From Tilletiaria anomala UBC 951 (taxonomy: Eukaryota > Basidiomycota > Exobasidiomycetes > Georgefischeriales > Tilletiariaceae): a stretch of 64,000 nucleotides of DNA. The stretch spans positions 62,001 to 126,000 of the forward strand of contig NW_013547003.1 of the NCBI RefSeq assembly GCF_000711695.1. The letters are read 5' to 3'. The first letter of the stretch is position 1. The number at the start of each line of letters is the position of its first letter. Shown one piece after another: positions 21,595 through 34,295 of the stretch. Below the pieces are notes generated by a model. It made no database searches. It had not been told where the DNA came from and saw only the letters and a program-made list of their open reading frames with translations. The position numbers were made by a program, and so were the translations under genes.

Positions 21595-23752
21595 ACGCAC
21601 AGCTGCAGAAGGATGTCCGCTCGGAGTGTGGCCGGCACCCTCGGTACCTGAGGAAGACGCGACATGTATGCGTACAGTGATGCCGGTGGCCGGCAGCGGG
21701 CGACACGGCGCCGGGTTGTTTCCAGCCAACCTGTCAGCTGCTTGGAGGGGTTCAGCCTCTTTTCTCTGTCGGCCTGCCGGCTTTCTGCGCGATCGAAGCT
21801 CCCGCCGGTTCTAGTGACAGCAGCGGATGCGCGACGCGCAACGCATCATATCATGGACGCATGATGAACATCCTGTTTTGAATAGCAAAGCAGACGAGCA
21901 ACTCAGAACCCCACTGACGGCTGCCGATGAGGAGCCAAGAAAGGAGTTGATACCATTACGTAATGTCCCAGTACGTACATACATCGAGGTAATCTGGCAG
22001 TTTGATGTAGATGACCAGGGTCCATTCATATTCTCATCGCTGTGATTGGATCCGCCATTATGTGTCAGTCAGGCACGGACTGCCCGATAGAGGACCAGAC
22101 CTCCAGCGTCCAGATTTCACCACTTCATTTCAATACCAATTCGAGTGCTTGTTGCATCTTTGTACATTCAGCGCGGCGCTGGTAAAAAGGCCACCCTGCC
22201 TAAAGGTTGAAGCTTGGCTTTCTGCAGCCTGAGTCGAGGCGAGCCTGCCGCTGTTGTGCTTGGACGGGTATCCTTCCGCGTACAAACCCTTGAACAAGTG
22301 GGTACCTGTGCCATCCTTTAGCCTTGAACGAGTGCTTTCCTCTTTCATATTATTGGCTCTCCTGAGTTGTGAACCTTGTTGGAAGAACGGTCCCTTCGCT
22401 GCATTCCATGATGGGCCGCGAGGCGCTTCCGGCTGCGGCATTGAGTAGCGGTCCGAACACACGCGATGCGACGAAGAGAAGTCTGAAGAAAGATAGCGTG
22501 TGGCGAGGGGGCTTGGTTTGAAGAGCGAGACGCTATGAGATTGGGTACTTGTCACTCATGTATGGCCACTACACATTCTTTCATTTCTTTCCTACAGGAG
22601 GGATTAAAGGAGCAGTAGAAAGGGTGTCAGGGCACGGCGCAATCCCCCTAATTAAGGTGCGCACCCATTCGCGCTGATGCGGAGATCAGATTGTGGGGAC
22701 GGGAGAGAGCTTGCAGGGACACTAGCGTGGACTATATTAAAATCACGATTTTAGCACAACCCATGTTCGGCTTACGTAGAGCAGGGGCTGGGCGCCGAGC
22801 GTCCTGGCGCCACGTGCACAGGTCGGAGGATTGTCATTGAAAGTTTTGGACTGACAGATACATTTACCCAACCCGTAAAAGTTCAACAACTTCTCATATT
22901 TCGCATGCCTATTTGCATCGCATGTTCCTAGTTTCATCCACTTTATATCCAGCTTTCAATGACATGTTTTTTTGTCGACAACAGCGATTCTTTGGGGTAG
23001 TGTGATTTTGCCGCTCATCCAGGTCGCATGTTTCCCATCGACTTGAAAGAGGCTAAGAGCAATCGAGGGGTAAAGGATTGGTGAGACCTGGAACTCCTGC
23101 AACGCCTCCTCAGCACTCGAAAGTCGACACAGCTCCTCTCAAGCACCGCAGTATCGCCTCTGACAGCCTCTCCATCGCTCCAGTCATCCAGTGCATCAGC
23201 AAACCAGCTGCTGTTAGCCTGTTGTAAATAAGCTCGGATGGGCAGTTGCTGTTTGGCAGCAGTGCAGTTTGCTGCATTCAGCGGTGAGCCAGGCAGAGCC
23301 TGGATACGTCGCAGAACGTTCGCCTTCTCCAGATGTCCTGACGCCATTACAATCTCAACGCAGCATGTCACAGTAACACTGCCCACTCTCGCTCACTTTG
23401 CCTCTTCCCATGCACTTCACAGTGTCAAAAGGTTGATGAGCCTTTTTGGAATAACCTCGTTGATGAGCGCTTAATCGAGCCCTGCTTTTAGACCAATCAT
23501 TCCTGACCTCTTCCCTTTTCGACTCGACCACCCACATGTAGCTGCGGTGCTTTATAAGTTCACTTGCCGGAGACACTGTCGCGTTGATCCACCTTTCTTC
23601 TGGTCTCTCTCGTACCCGTCCCCTTTCTCCCCACCCCACGGTTTGTTTCTCCCACGTCCGTGTTCAGAGTGAGGAAGGGCACATACAAGTGAGTTTCACC
23701 AATAACAGCAACCAAACGAAGGGAGAGCAACCGCATATCACATCTCTCCGCC
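21595..23752. other. Gene-poor region upstream of the chitinase gene
   Basis: 2.15 kb with only short open frames lacking recognisable features or splice support. It should hold the promoters of the AKTIP-like gene (minus) and chitinase gene (plus). A TATA-like box for the latter lies at 23553. Confidence 0.45.
23553..23558 (+). promoter_or_regulatory. Probable TATA box of the chitinase gene
   Basis: TATAAG 200 bp before the chitinase ATG, followed by a CT-rich leader. Inference from sequence and distance only. Confidence 0.45.
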
Positions 23753-24958
23753 ATGCACGGTCGCAGCCTCCCTCTCCTCCCTTCTCTGCTAGCGGTCGCT
23801 TCGTTGGCACCAGGGCTGGCGCTCGCGTTGCCAGCGCTCGAAGTGCAGTCGCACCTGATCTTTTCACACAGCCGTTTGCAGGAACTCGAGACGGTGACTA
23901 ATCCAATCTTTGGCGTGGTAGAGACGCTGATCGAGTCCACAGCTTCTGCCTGGAGTTCGCTGTTCCACGGTGCCAATGCCGGCGCCGCCAATGCGCAGCA
24001 AGCAGGAATATACAGCGTGAATGTTTCGTCGCCGGTATTTGTAGTGAGTGCAAAATTTGTACCAACCCTATGATGAAGAGACACGTTCCAGCTTGACGGT
24101 CCCTTGTTGCCTGATCAGACCTATGGTGATAGCGACAATGGAGGATCGACTGGTGTTCCCGACGACCCATACAGCGACATTGCCGGATACACGCACTACA
24201 ACATTGCCTTTTGGACGGTCAATGGAGGCCCGCAGGACAATGCGTACAAGTGGCACCAGGCGTCCAAGTCGGTGCAGAAAAAGTATAAGCAAGCGTACAA
24301 CGACGCTGGGGTCAAGCTGATGGTCAGTGCGTTTGGTGCGTCGGACAAGCCGCAGAGCAGCGGTAGAAACGCAGTGGATGTGGCGACATCGATTGCCAAG
24401 TTTGTCATCGACAACAACCTCGATGGCGTCGATATCGACTATGAAGAGGAAGATCTGTTCGACCACGGCAAAGCGCTGCCTTGGCTGATTGCGCTGCAGC
24501 GCCATCTACGCCAGCAGCTTCCGCGACCGCAGTACATTATCACGCACGCGCCCATCGCGCCGTGGTTCTCGTGGACGAACTATGCCGACGGCGGGTACAG
24601 CGCGTTCGACAACGAGGTTGGCGACACTGTCGACTGGTACAATGTGCAATTCTACAACCAAGGCCTGTATGATGACTGCAACGGCCTGCTCTTCAACTCT
24701 GGTGGCTGGTGCCCGGACAGCTCGCTGTTCCAGATTAACAGCCTCGCCGGCGTGCCGCTCGAGCGGCTCGTAATCGGCAAACCGGCGATCAGGGAGGATG
24801 CGGACAACCAGGGCAGCGGATATATGGACGCCAGTACTCTCGGAGAGTGCATCAAGCAAGCCAAGGCGCAGAACTACAGTGGCAGCGTCATGCTGTGGGA
24901 ATACCCGCATGCGACGGCGGACTTGATCGGTAAGATTAAGACCAACGCTGGGCAGTGA
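23753..24958 (+). CDS. Secreted GH18 chitinase
   Basis: Hydrolyses beta-1,4-N-acetylglucosamine chains, here probably in the cell wall or in other fungi or insects. Exons 23753-24043 and 24119-24958 give 376 residues. An N-terminal signal peptide ends near residue 25. The catalytic motif DGVDIDYE lies at residues 199-206, with Glu206 as proton donor and both upstream Asp residues present. The first barrel strand motif is YTHYNIAFW, the SxGG position reads SAFGAS, WYNVQFYNQG is strand 6 and VMLWEYPH strand 8. No chitin-binding module or GPI signal is visible. The intron (GTGAGT donor, phase 0) sits just before the catalytic domain. Confidence 0.92.
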
Positions 24959-26129
24959 GCGCTGCCCTGTTTTTCGCATCAACTATGACTGCCTCCCTAA
25001 CGATAACGACAACAGACGACGCCAAGGGCGACGTCAGGAACGGACGCTGAACTCTTCTGCAAGGGATTCGCTCCTCCGCGTCGCAGGGGTTGCAAGCCTT
25101 GATGCACTATGTGCTGGGTGGATGAGAGTGGGCAAAGCTGAACGGGTCGGATCATGCATGTATTGTAACCTTTCGACCGCCGCGAAATTCAATTCACAGC
25201 CACTGTGCAGAGGCTGTTGACCCGTTCTCGAGCTAGGATAAGGGCTGCACTGGAGACTTTGACACCAGCACCAGGACAAGGAACCTGGCCCACAGCCCGC
25301 GTGTCAGCATTCGCCCCTCACCTTTGGGTGCTGATTGAGTCTTGTGTGTAGGTACCGCACAAGAGAGGATACATGTCATGCGATACTTCAATTAGCAATC
25401 AAAAAGTGCGCGGTGGGGGCCCCCCAGCGTACTGTGAGGTGACTGCGCACGAGCCATACACACTTGCGTGTATGGATGGATATGGTACGTGGAGAAAAGC
25501 GGAGGTGGAGTTGGATCGATTTTGGATTTGCCATCGCACACTACCGACACGTGACGAATGCCAACTGGTGAACATGGTGGCGGTGCCTGGATGGATATCA
25601 TCGCCGCCAGCAGCGACGTGTATGTAGTATCCCGCCACGCTTGAGGCTCAGCTCTCTGCGCCGCATGAGCCCATGTATTTGTGTTCTGCTCCATATCGAT
25701 GTGTTACGGTGCTGGGAGAGTAGGTTGGAGTGAACGCCTCATCGCTGACCAAACAAGCGTTGCGTACATCATACCGCTCCCACTGAAATTGTCTTGCTGT
25801 CGCTCGCTCCGATCGCCCGTGCAAGTCTGTAGGTGGTCAACGCAGAAGTGACACTCTCGCTTGCTCGCTTCTTGCGCTGACAATCCACGCTTGCAATACC
25901 TCCCATAGCAACAGTGCGACCCGCCTCTCGGTCCTTGGTGGCGAGCAGATGCACAACTCCCTGCATTCCAAGCTCTTTGGCTCCGCCTGCTTTTTCCCGT
26001 ACGCCGCCGCCTCGGACCGTGCAGCATTGCAAGACAATTCACCTTCACCGTCATCTATATGGACGAACAGCGTGTATGCGCATCGCAAGAGTCTCGGGCA
26101 TCCTCAAAAACGACTAGAAGGCCTCCGCC
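24959..26129. other. Intergenic, chitinase to Rieske relic
   Basis: 1.2 kb without a supportable gene. The last 250 bp may contain the eroded 5' end of the oxidoreductase relic, but I could not read a continuous frame there. Confidence 0.4.
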
Positions 26130-27545
26130 TTCTTTGGACAGGGTGACAATGCCACGCAGATCCTGCTCTCCAACCTCTATGGCAAGCTCGTTTCCGTGTC
26201 TTCCAAGTGCAGTGAGTTTGGATATTTTGATGCAGTCGTGCAGGCTCTAGTTGATCGATGCATATATGTATGCATGCACCCTTTGCTATGTACCACATCA
26301 CGACGCTCCGCTCGAAATGGGGGTGCTTACCGCCACAGGCCGCATCATCTGCCCATGACACGGTGAGCATCCCTGCAGGCGCACCAGAACGCACTGTTTC
26401 ATGCTGACGTTTGCTTCCTCACCTTCCAGGCACCTGCATCAATTTATAGAGAGGTGACATTGATGATGCCCCCGGCCTTGACGTTCTCCTGTCCTTCAAG
26501 GACGACGCCGCCGACGTCTACGTCACCACCGACGCTGATAACCTCAACAGCAAGCCCGGCGCTGCTCCAAGTTGAACAGCGCAGCAAGTCAAGTCAGTTG
26601 GCAACGGGCTCGTCATTTTTAGAGGCTGTGCGGGTGCAATCCACTTGATCGAATCGGCGCGTAAGGAAGGCTATGCGATGCCCATTATGGTCCTCACAAA
26701 TGAGCCGCACGCGCCGATCGACCGGATCAAGCTGCCGAAGGGTTTCATGACTGATGTTGGCGCCCTCACGTAGAGAAACCCGGCGTGTCTGAAGAACGTG
26801 CTCCACGTGGACCTGCACACGTCGGCCGAGGTCGAGTGCGGCAAGCAGGTCTCCTTGCCCGCCAACGTCGTTCTCGGTGTAGGCGTGCACCTGCGACCAA
26901 GTATCTGAGGCAGTTACAAGGGTTCACCGACCTGCTGCAGAAGGAAGTTTCGGTTGCCGTTGACCAGATGTTCCGCATCAAAAGTCTGCCGCGCGATGCA
27001 GGCGTATTTGCGATCGGCAACATCGTCACGACGCCCACGCGCGACGGTAAGGGCACGATCCGGATCGAGCACTGGAGCGTCTCGCTAACCAGGGCCGGCA
27101 CGTCGGGAAAGTGCTCGCTCCTGGCTCCACAGCACGCAAAGACAGCGACGCGTTCGACAAGCTGCCTGTCGTCTGGAGCGCGCTCGGCAGGCAACTGCGG
27201 TACGTCGGCAAAGGAAACAGCGGCAAGTTCGACGCGGTCCACCCCGCCTAGCTCAAGTTTTCCGCGTTCTACGCTCTTGGTGACACGGGCACTGCTGTCG
27301 CTAGGTGAGTAGCGAGATTTTTTTGGTGGCTGCCGGTGGAAAAGCCAAGTCGGTAAAGGGTCTGCCTGACGCTTATCAACCGCTTTTCATCCTGTAAAAG
27401 CATGAGCATGGACCCGCTCGTGATGCAAGCATCCGAGCTCATGTATCTCGGCAAGATGTCAAAGCTGAGCGAGATCAAGAGTGGCGCGGTGCATGTTTTT
27501 CCTCGTCCGATGCATGGTCTCGTCAGCCTCAATGACCATCGCTGA
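26130..27545 (+). pseudogene. Decayed Rieske-FAD oxidoreductase (AIFM3-like)
   Basis: Pieces in the right order spell a Rieske [2Fe-2S] plus pyridine-nucleotide oxidoreductase. QILLSNLYGKLVSVSSKC begins the Rieske domain; APLEMGVLTATGRIICP follows, where the CPWHG box has TGA for Trp. After an intron-like gap come GDIDDAPGLDVLLSF, then KEGYAMPIMVLTNEPHAPID, VFAIGNIVTTP, IRIEHWSV, a frame change, FDKLPVVWSALGRQLRYVG, FYALGDTGTAVA and MDPLVMQASELMYLGKM, ending at 27545. There are at least four in-frame stops (in the CPWHG box, after PGAAPS, before RNPACLKN and after VHPA) and at least one frameshift, and the FAD-binding Gly motif is altered (FRGCAGA). Intron sites are still recognisable. This is a dead host gene; intact parents are expected elsewhere or in relatives. 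Confidence 0.75.
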
Positions 27546-27812
27546 CAACGCCGCTACGCCGCGGCCTGCGATGACAGGGTCCTCTCAGGTCGCGCTTGCC
27601 TAGGCAATCCTGTATGTATGTATGCACATGCATGTACAGGCGCAACAAAACAATACATGCAGTGTGAACGTACAGTATTGTACAACATGTACAGCAGCCC
27701 TTAGTCAAGGCATCTGGTGTATGCGTTGTGGACGAATGACCGATAGGGAGGATGGGGCATACAACAAGGGTCCTGACGGGTCGATCAGTCAGAAGATTTC
27801 CAAAAAAACAAA

Positions 27813-30039
27813 TCAGGCGCCTACCACAGCTGTTCGTGCTGAAGATACTGCCTGACCTGTCGTCCCTGTTGCAGGCGCGGTACCCCCATTGCTAGAATTG
27901 GCACTGCTGCCTCCTGCGCCTGCACCACCGGTAGCAGCATTCAAAGCTGTGCTGGTGCTCGCTGTGCCAGACGTGCCCTGTGCGTCCGGATGTTTGGCAA
28001 AGTAAGACAGCGGCTCAACAGTGCCCACGCTGCGCACGACGCCAATCAGCTTGGTCTTTCCCTCGCGCGTGATCAGCTTCAGACCCGGCTTGACGTACTC
28101 TCCGAAGCGGATGAAGCGCAGGCGTAATCGTGCGCGGTCTCCAGTTCGCACGACGTTGGCGGTCGATTTCGTATCAACTTCCTGCTCACCCTCGCCACTG
28201 AGGCCTTGGTCCGTCAAATGGAGGATGCCGACGATCTTGACCGTCTGCCGAATGCTGGCGGCGTGCAACACCATGCAGGAGCCAATGCTGAGCGTGGTGG
28301 AGTGGTACAGGCACAGGATCTCTGCGTCGAACTCCATGAATGCCTTTGGCTGTGCCCCGCCCTCGGGGTTTCGGCTGAGCATGACCATGCCCTTGCGCAC
28401 TTGGTTGCGGCGGATGCGCTTTAGCGCAAACGACACGCTCTGCCCGGCGCTACCGCCTTCAACGTTGACGCGCTTCCGCTGAATCGAGCGCACGGCCGTC
28501 TGCATAAATTGACCCAGGCTGTCTGGGCCGATGAGCAGGGAGTCGCCCACCTTGACACGCCCGCTCAGGATCACGCCAGATACGACCGTGCCTACAAAGG
28601 GCACGCTGAATGTATCGCTGATCTGGTACTCGAATGGCTTGTCTGGCTTGAACTTTGCACTCGGCGCTTGGGGCAGAATGTTGAGAAAAGCGCGCAGCAG
28701 ATCCATGTTCATCCCTGTGACGTTGGAGATCTGAAAGACTGGGCAGATACGATCACTGTTCAAGCGTAATGCAGTGTCGACAACCTGGTTCATCGTGTGG
28801 ATGAAGATGGGTGTCTTGCGACAACCGGGCGAGCGTAGAATCTTCGTGAGCTGCTTAATCGTAGCTTCGAGAATGTGTACAGGTGTCATGTCGACCTTGG
28901 TTATGCAGACGACTACGGGTACGGCCAGCGCAAGCGCGATTCCCAGATGTTCCTTCGACATTCCGATTAATCCAGCATTTGCACCGACCATGAGCACGAC
29001 GAAATCAGGCAGGCAGCCGGTCATACCGAATAATGTTGTCTTGAGGTAGTTCTCATGGCCAGCGAGGTCCTGTGTGACATGCCAGAATCTCAGCCCCCAA
29101 AGGAAGGAAACACCGCTTGCGTTGTTGACATGCACTCACGATGAACGAAATGACCTTGGCGGCCTTTTCACAAATCTCCTCCCACGTCAACTTGCGTCCT
29201 GAATCCTCCTTGCCCTCCTTGGCGTTCTGACTGACCACTGGCTTGCCGGCCGCATCATACCCCATAATCTCCATGCCGACGCTACTAGTTCGCCCGCTCT
29301 CGATCTCGTGCTTGTGTCGGAAGAGGTTGACGCGCGCTTTGCCTCTGCCGTCGTCGAGGGTACCTTTGGTGAGAACACCGAGCATGGTCGACTTGCCCGC
29401 ATCCACATTACCAACAACAGCAATGCGAATCTCCAGCAGCTCCTGTGCTGATGCTGGGATGCGCCGAACCATCAGGTGCGCCGAGTAGAATACTTCACCC
29501 GTCCCAGCGGCCCTGTCGTCTTCCTGCTGGTGCTCGGAGCTAGGAGGGTGCGGATCGTTGTTTTCCTCGGCTGGTTTGGGTAATACACCTCTTCGAAGCA
29601 CGCTGGCCGTACACCCTACTGCCTGCGCCGCATCGATGACGTTCTCAATGGCGCGCTCGAGCTCTTTTTCATCACTGAAGCGCCCATCATTATCTTTGCC
29701 GCCACCGAGATGCAACGTGAGCTCGCCGCCTTCGGACCAGACTTGATCATGCAACCACGCATTGAGCGTGGGCAATAAGCCCTTTCCGCCGCTCTCAGGT
29801 GCCAGCACCCGTTCCTTGAGAGTTCGGACGTCGTCTTGCGCAGGAGTGCGGTCAAAGTTGTTTGCATTGATATCTTGCTTGTGAAACTCGGCAGTCAACG
29901 CGTCGACCGTCGTTGCTGGCGCAGCACCGTTTCCTTTCATGTCCTTCTTGGTCGCCATGGAAGCTGTACTTGCTGAGCCTGTGTGAGCTGGAGTGCTGGG
30001 AATTTTGCGCGAAGACGATGTTGTAGCGTTGGTGCTCAT
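27813..30039 (-). CDS. GTPBP1/GTPBP2-type translational GTPase
   Basis: An elongation-factor-like GTPase of the GTPBP1/2 group, linked in animals to ribosome rescue and mRNA decay. Exons 30039-29140 and 29069-27813 give 718 residues. The P-loop GNVDAGKS is at residues 210-217, G3 is DLAGHE directly after the intron, and G4 is TKVD, as usual in this family. [11 protein letters not shown] in the switch region, the domain II block [17 protein letters not shown], and domain [17 protein letters not shown] follow. The tail is Gly/Ala/Ser/Thr-rich. The start at 30037-30039 gives a disordered N-terminus. The intron is 70 nt, phase 0, with a GTGAGT donor. Confidence 0.9.
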
Positions 30040-30602
30040 CGTTTGTCCTTGCTCAAACAGGTAGATGGTACGGCTTCGCCACCGTAATGAAGCAGCACCG
30101 AATGCTTGACACGGATGCTTTTGAGTGCAGAAGGCGTTTCAACAGACGCAAAATAGCATGATACGATCTCCTTGCTGGCGACTAAACTCGGTTCAGAAAA
30201 GGGCTGTTGGAAACGAGGTGCGTGGCGACGCAATGACTGACACAACGTCGCAGCCTCGATGACTCGATGGAGTCATCGGGTAATCGATCCCCCCCACCCT
30301 ATAGACACACACGCACGCGTCACGCTTCGACAGATGTTGCAGCCGTTACAGCCGGCCAACAAGCGCGTCTCTCGGTTCCGCACACTTGATCTCTCTACGG
30401 CCAGTAGGCAGTGAGAATCACCTAGTGTTGATCTCAAATCGGAGATCGAGGTTGAATTCAAGGAGCAAACACCACCATGGAATCAAGACCGGTGAGGAGG
30501 GCACACGGGATGTCAAAGTAATGTGAATCATCAAAAGACAGAGTGGAAATAGAATACAGAGAGGCTGCCTTTCTTTCATTCGAGCGGATCGGCATCGGCT
30601 CA
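30040..30602. other. Intergenic, GTPBP upstream region
   Basis: 560 bp between two minus-strand genes: promoter of the GTPase gene and 3' region of the PheRS gene. It contains a C-run and a CA-rich stretch near 30290-30315. No gene seen. Confidence 0.45.
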
Positions 30603-32425
30603 TCACCTCAGCGTCACGCCAATCTCATCCACTAAACGCTTGACAGCTCGGCGATGCAGTTCATTGACCTCTTCATTCTCCAGATTCCGGTCCATGCTGC
30701 GGTAATTGACGCGGTAGCAGAGACTGCGCTTGCCAGTTTTGGGGTGCGTAAAGTCATCAATCAATTCGACCGCCTCAGCCAGGTCGCCGGCGGTATCGCG
30801 CACGATTTCCATCAGATCATTTTCATGGAAAGCGCGACTGCTCCTGACATTTTCAGGTGACGTGTCTTGAGGGAGCCAGAAAGAAGTATCCTTGTAGCAT
30901 GGCGGGTACTTGGAATACGGCCGGAAGGTGACAAGCTCGGCTGATTTGCTGCGCGATGCAGAAGACGCCGAGAAAGAGTCGTTGCCGCCGGCAGAGCGGA
31001 CGCTATCTGTTTGTATGGGGCCTGCTTTGTCTTCCAGCAGCCTAGTGTCTCCGAGTGCAAATTGTGACAAGAAGCGCGGATCCTTGCTCCAGAAGAGGCG
31101 AATGTCCGGGATCGAGTAGAGCACCATCGCGATGCGCTCCATGCCCAGTCCGAACGCCCAGCCAAGCTTCCCGGGTATGCCAGCTTTATCGAGCGTGAGC
31201 TGCTTGACGACGCCACAGCCCAGGATCTCTAGCCACTTGCCCCGGAAGAGAACCTCGATTTCAAAGGATGGGGAGGTGAAGGGGAACGTGGCAGACACCC
31301 AACGCACCTTGAGCGGCTCAATGTTCACTTTTTTACCTGTACCTTGAGCAGCTGCAGCGGCCGCTGCGGCCTCTACGGCATGCCTTGGGCCGAAAAGCTC
31401 GAGCACGAGGCCGTTGAGTGTGGCCTTTAGATGGCGGAGTGCTAGCGCCGCGTGCTGCGTGTTGTGGCTTTCCTGCCAGCCGCCAGCATCTTGCAAGTCA
31501 ACTTGATCGTCGATCTCGATCTCCGCTTCCCGCAATCTCGCCTCCATCTCCTCACACTCGTGCAGGACGATTCCACCCTCGTCATAATCGCCTTTCGTTG
31601 GGTCGAACACGCGGGCGCCCTCCATCTGGTGGAATATGGGATAGTGCGATGCATCAATCTCGTCTCGCCGGTACACGTCCGCGCAGAGAAGCCAAGCATC
31701 GAGCCCCTTTTTGAATGTCTCAACCTCATGGGCAGAAGTATGCGTGCGCAAGCACACTTGCCGATTCACATAGTACGTGTCGGTTGGACTTCGGCCGGGG
31801 TGATCCTCGTCGAAGCCAAGGTCGCCAAAGTTGAGCTCAGAAGTGACGACGGGTGAGGGTGGAGGCCAGATGGAGGTGAAGGAAGAAAGGTGCCGTTGGA
31901 TTTGCTGTTGAAGTAGATTAAGAGGATGAGCGGGCGTCTTAAGAAGCACAGGCGCCTCTGATAGACGTGAGAGGATGCTGGAAGGAATGTTCGTGTAGTC
32001 GTCGGTGGGGTACTCATGATCGAGGACATTGATTGTGCTAGGGCCGGATGGAGTTCGCTGAATGTCAGAAGAGCCGGATTCTGAAGCTGAGGATGATTTG
32101 AACCCGCGAGAGCCACTTGGTTTGACCGTTGCTCTGTTACTTAGGTTTCCCTCAGGAGTGATCGGGGTGCGCTTTATTCGGAAAGACAAAAATATGGGTG
32201 AGAAGTACGACGAAGTTTGAACACATGCGTTGCATTCGTACTTGGGCTCACCTGCATATATCCCGACTTCAGGCCATTAGCTTGCTGCTGATTTCGTAAC
32301 AGCGAAACATAAAAGGTCCTGCATTTCAAGCACGATTGGTTTGAGCCAACCCGAGCCGGGGACTGCCAAAATGTTGGTGGCCGTGGTCGTGATCGTACGG
32401 CAAGCTGGAAGCCGGAGCGAAGCAT
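30603..32425 (-). CDS. MSF1: Mitochondrial phenylalanyl-tRNA synthetase
   Basis: Charges mitochondrial tRNA-Phe as a monomer. Exons 32425-32252 and 32171-30603 give 580 residues. The first exon is a basic, acid-free mitochondrial presequence starting MLRSGFQLAVRSRPRP. The class II core shows DTYYVNRQVCLRTHTSAHEV (motif 2 region), YRRDEIDASHYPIFHQMEG, EIEVLFRGKWLEILGCGVV and GWAFGLGMERIAMVLY (motif 3). The C-terminal FDX-ACB anticodon domain has SFWLPQ, HENDLMEIVRDTAGDLAEAV and SLCYRVNYRSMDRNLENEEV. The acidic insert around DQVDLQDAGGW and the poly-Ala run are typical fungal expansions. The intron is phase 0 with a GTGAGC donor. Confidence 0.95.
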
Positions 32426-32912
32426 TTTTCGTCTGTTACTTGGGCAAGACTGCTCAAAGTGTGGCCGTACAAGAAAGCGCCTTGGAGAGCTTTCGCACGC
32501 TTGAGGTTTTGTTGTGCCTTCCTTTGAATGCAACCTGTGCGAGTCGAACGTCGTAAAGGCCCAAAGGGCCAAAACTCGATTATGGCATGCAACTTGGAAC
32601 AAGCATTAGTAGCGGTGACTGTAATTCAATCCAATTTCTCCCGAATTCCGAGTTCCGCGTTCCCATTTTTCCCCTTCGATTGAATCGGCCTGACATGGAC
32701 GTCATCCTTAACAAGCTCAGGCTCAAAGTAATTCTGGGGATGGACAACCAAAGCTCCTGCAATAGCGTTTCTACCTTGAGAGCTAACGACTGACGGAACC
32801 GTCAAGGGCTGAACGCACTGATCTCTGTCGCAGCCTTATATAATTGTGATCTGGAGGTCAGGTGGAAGGATCGGACCCACTGCACGATCAGAAAGTGCGA
32901 CCGTCGTCCAAC
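32426..32912. promoter_or_regulatory. Divergent promoter region, PheRS / SDO1
   Basis: 487 bp between divergent start codons, so it holds both promoters. TATATAA lies at about 32836-32842, some 70 bp before the SDO1 ATG. No other element is evident. Confidence 0.45.
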
Positions 32913-34066
32913 ATGCCGTGAGTGTCGGTGGGCGCAGCGGAGTCTCCGCGTTGCAGCTGCTTATCTCAAGCTCTTTCTTGTGTCTGGCGTTTGCAGGATC
33001 AACCAGCGTATGTATCAAACCTGGGATTCTCCCTATTGGCACTCCAAAAATCATAAAGCGGCAGACTGATATGTTGTTACACCGTTTCGCCTCCGATCCT
33101 CACAGCCGCAAACCAAATTAAGCTCACTAACGTCTCTGTCGTTCGTTTACGGAAAGGAGGCAAGCGATTCGAGGTGAGACTCACGTTTATTACGAATCAA
33201 AGTGGTGCGATAATCACCTTCGGGACCACATTTCCTTTGCCTGTTTCCACCAAGATTGCCTGCTATAAAAACAAAGTACGAGAATGGCGGACTGGAGTGT
33301 GAGTCCGAAATTGCTCGTACCCCGGAGGGGGACCGATGCCTGGATTCTCTTGACACCCTTGCAGTGAAAAAGACCTGGATGAGGTAGTACAGATCCAGAA
33401 TGTTTTCGTCAACGTCTCAAAGGGGCAGGTAGCGCCGAATGAAGATTTGCAGAAAGCGTTCGGGACGATAAACACCGACGGCATTGTGTTGGAAGTGGGT
33501 AGAAGCTGTATGGAAGTGTTGAAGCGGCATCTAATCCTACTGAAATGTCTATATGCTGCCAGATTCTCAAAAAGGGAGAGCTGCAAGTGGGAGAGAAGGA
33601 GCGCTCGCATGAGCTATCATCATTGTGGCGCGACATTTCTACACAAATTGCAGAGAAGTGCGTCGACCCATCCAGCAAGCGGCCGTATACCGTCGGCATG
33701 ATCGAAAAAGCCATGTCAGAGATCCACTATAGCGTCAAGCCGGGAAAGAACGCCAAATCTCAGTCGGTAGAAGTTATCCGTCTTTTACAAGAGAAAAAGA
33801 TCATCCCGATTGAGCGAGCAAAGATGCGTGTGCGCATTTGCATGCCCAACAAGGATGGCAAGCGCCTCAAGGAAAAGGTCCTCTCGCTGGTGGACCATGT
33901 GGAGGATGACGATTGGACGGATGAGTGGGAGCTCATCGCCACGATCGATCCCGGTGCACTCCGGCACATCAATGAGATTCTCGAGACGGAAACCAAGAGT
34001 CGAGGGCGCGTTGAAACTCTCAGCTTTACAAGCATTGGTGACGGCGGCGAAGAGGAACTCGAGTGA
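32913..34066 (+). CDS. SDO1: SDO1/SBDS ribosome maturation factor
   Basis: Works with the EFL1 GTPase to release Tif6/eIF6 from pre-60S subunits. Six exons (32913-32917, 32997-33007, 33106-33173, 33255-33298, 33365-33494, 33563-34066) give 253 residues, the normal family length. The start is [20 protein letters not shown], then [27 protein letters not shown] and [11 protein letters not shown] (FYSH domain), then [20 protein letters not shown] and a C-terminal ferredoxin-like domain. The first coding exon is five bases and the second only 11. This is forced by the match of MPINQ to the family and by clean GT-AG sites. Confidence 0.95.
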
Positions 34067-34295
34067 TGCAACTTGTACTCTCGTGCGTGTCCATGACCCC
34101 GTGGTGCTCATTATTTACGCTACCGTGCAGTCCCCTGCATGGTTCGGTTCATGTCTTCTGAGAGCAGCGGCAGGCACTCTGATCCTCTTACCCTTCATAG
34201 CTGATTCATTTCCAGACAATGAAGACATTATCTGGGTCAGATTTCTGTTTGATTTTCAGATGGAAGGGATAATTTATACCGTAGAATGCTTCCTG

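Noticed and set aside
22130-22555. Minus-strand open frame of 141 codons
   Set aside because: No ATG at its start, no motif, no splice support.
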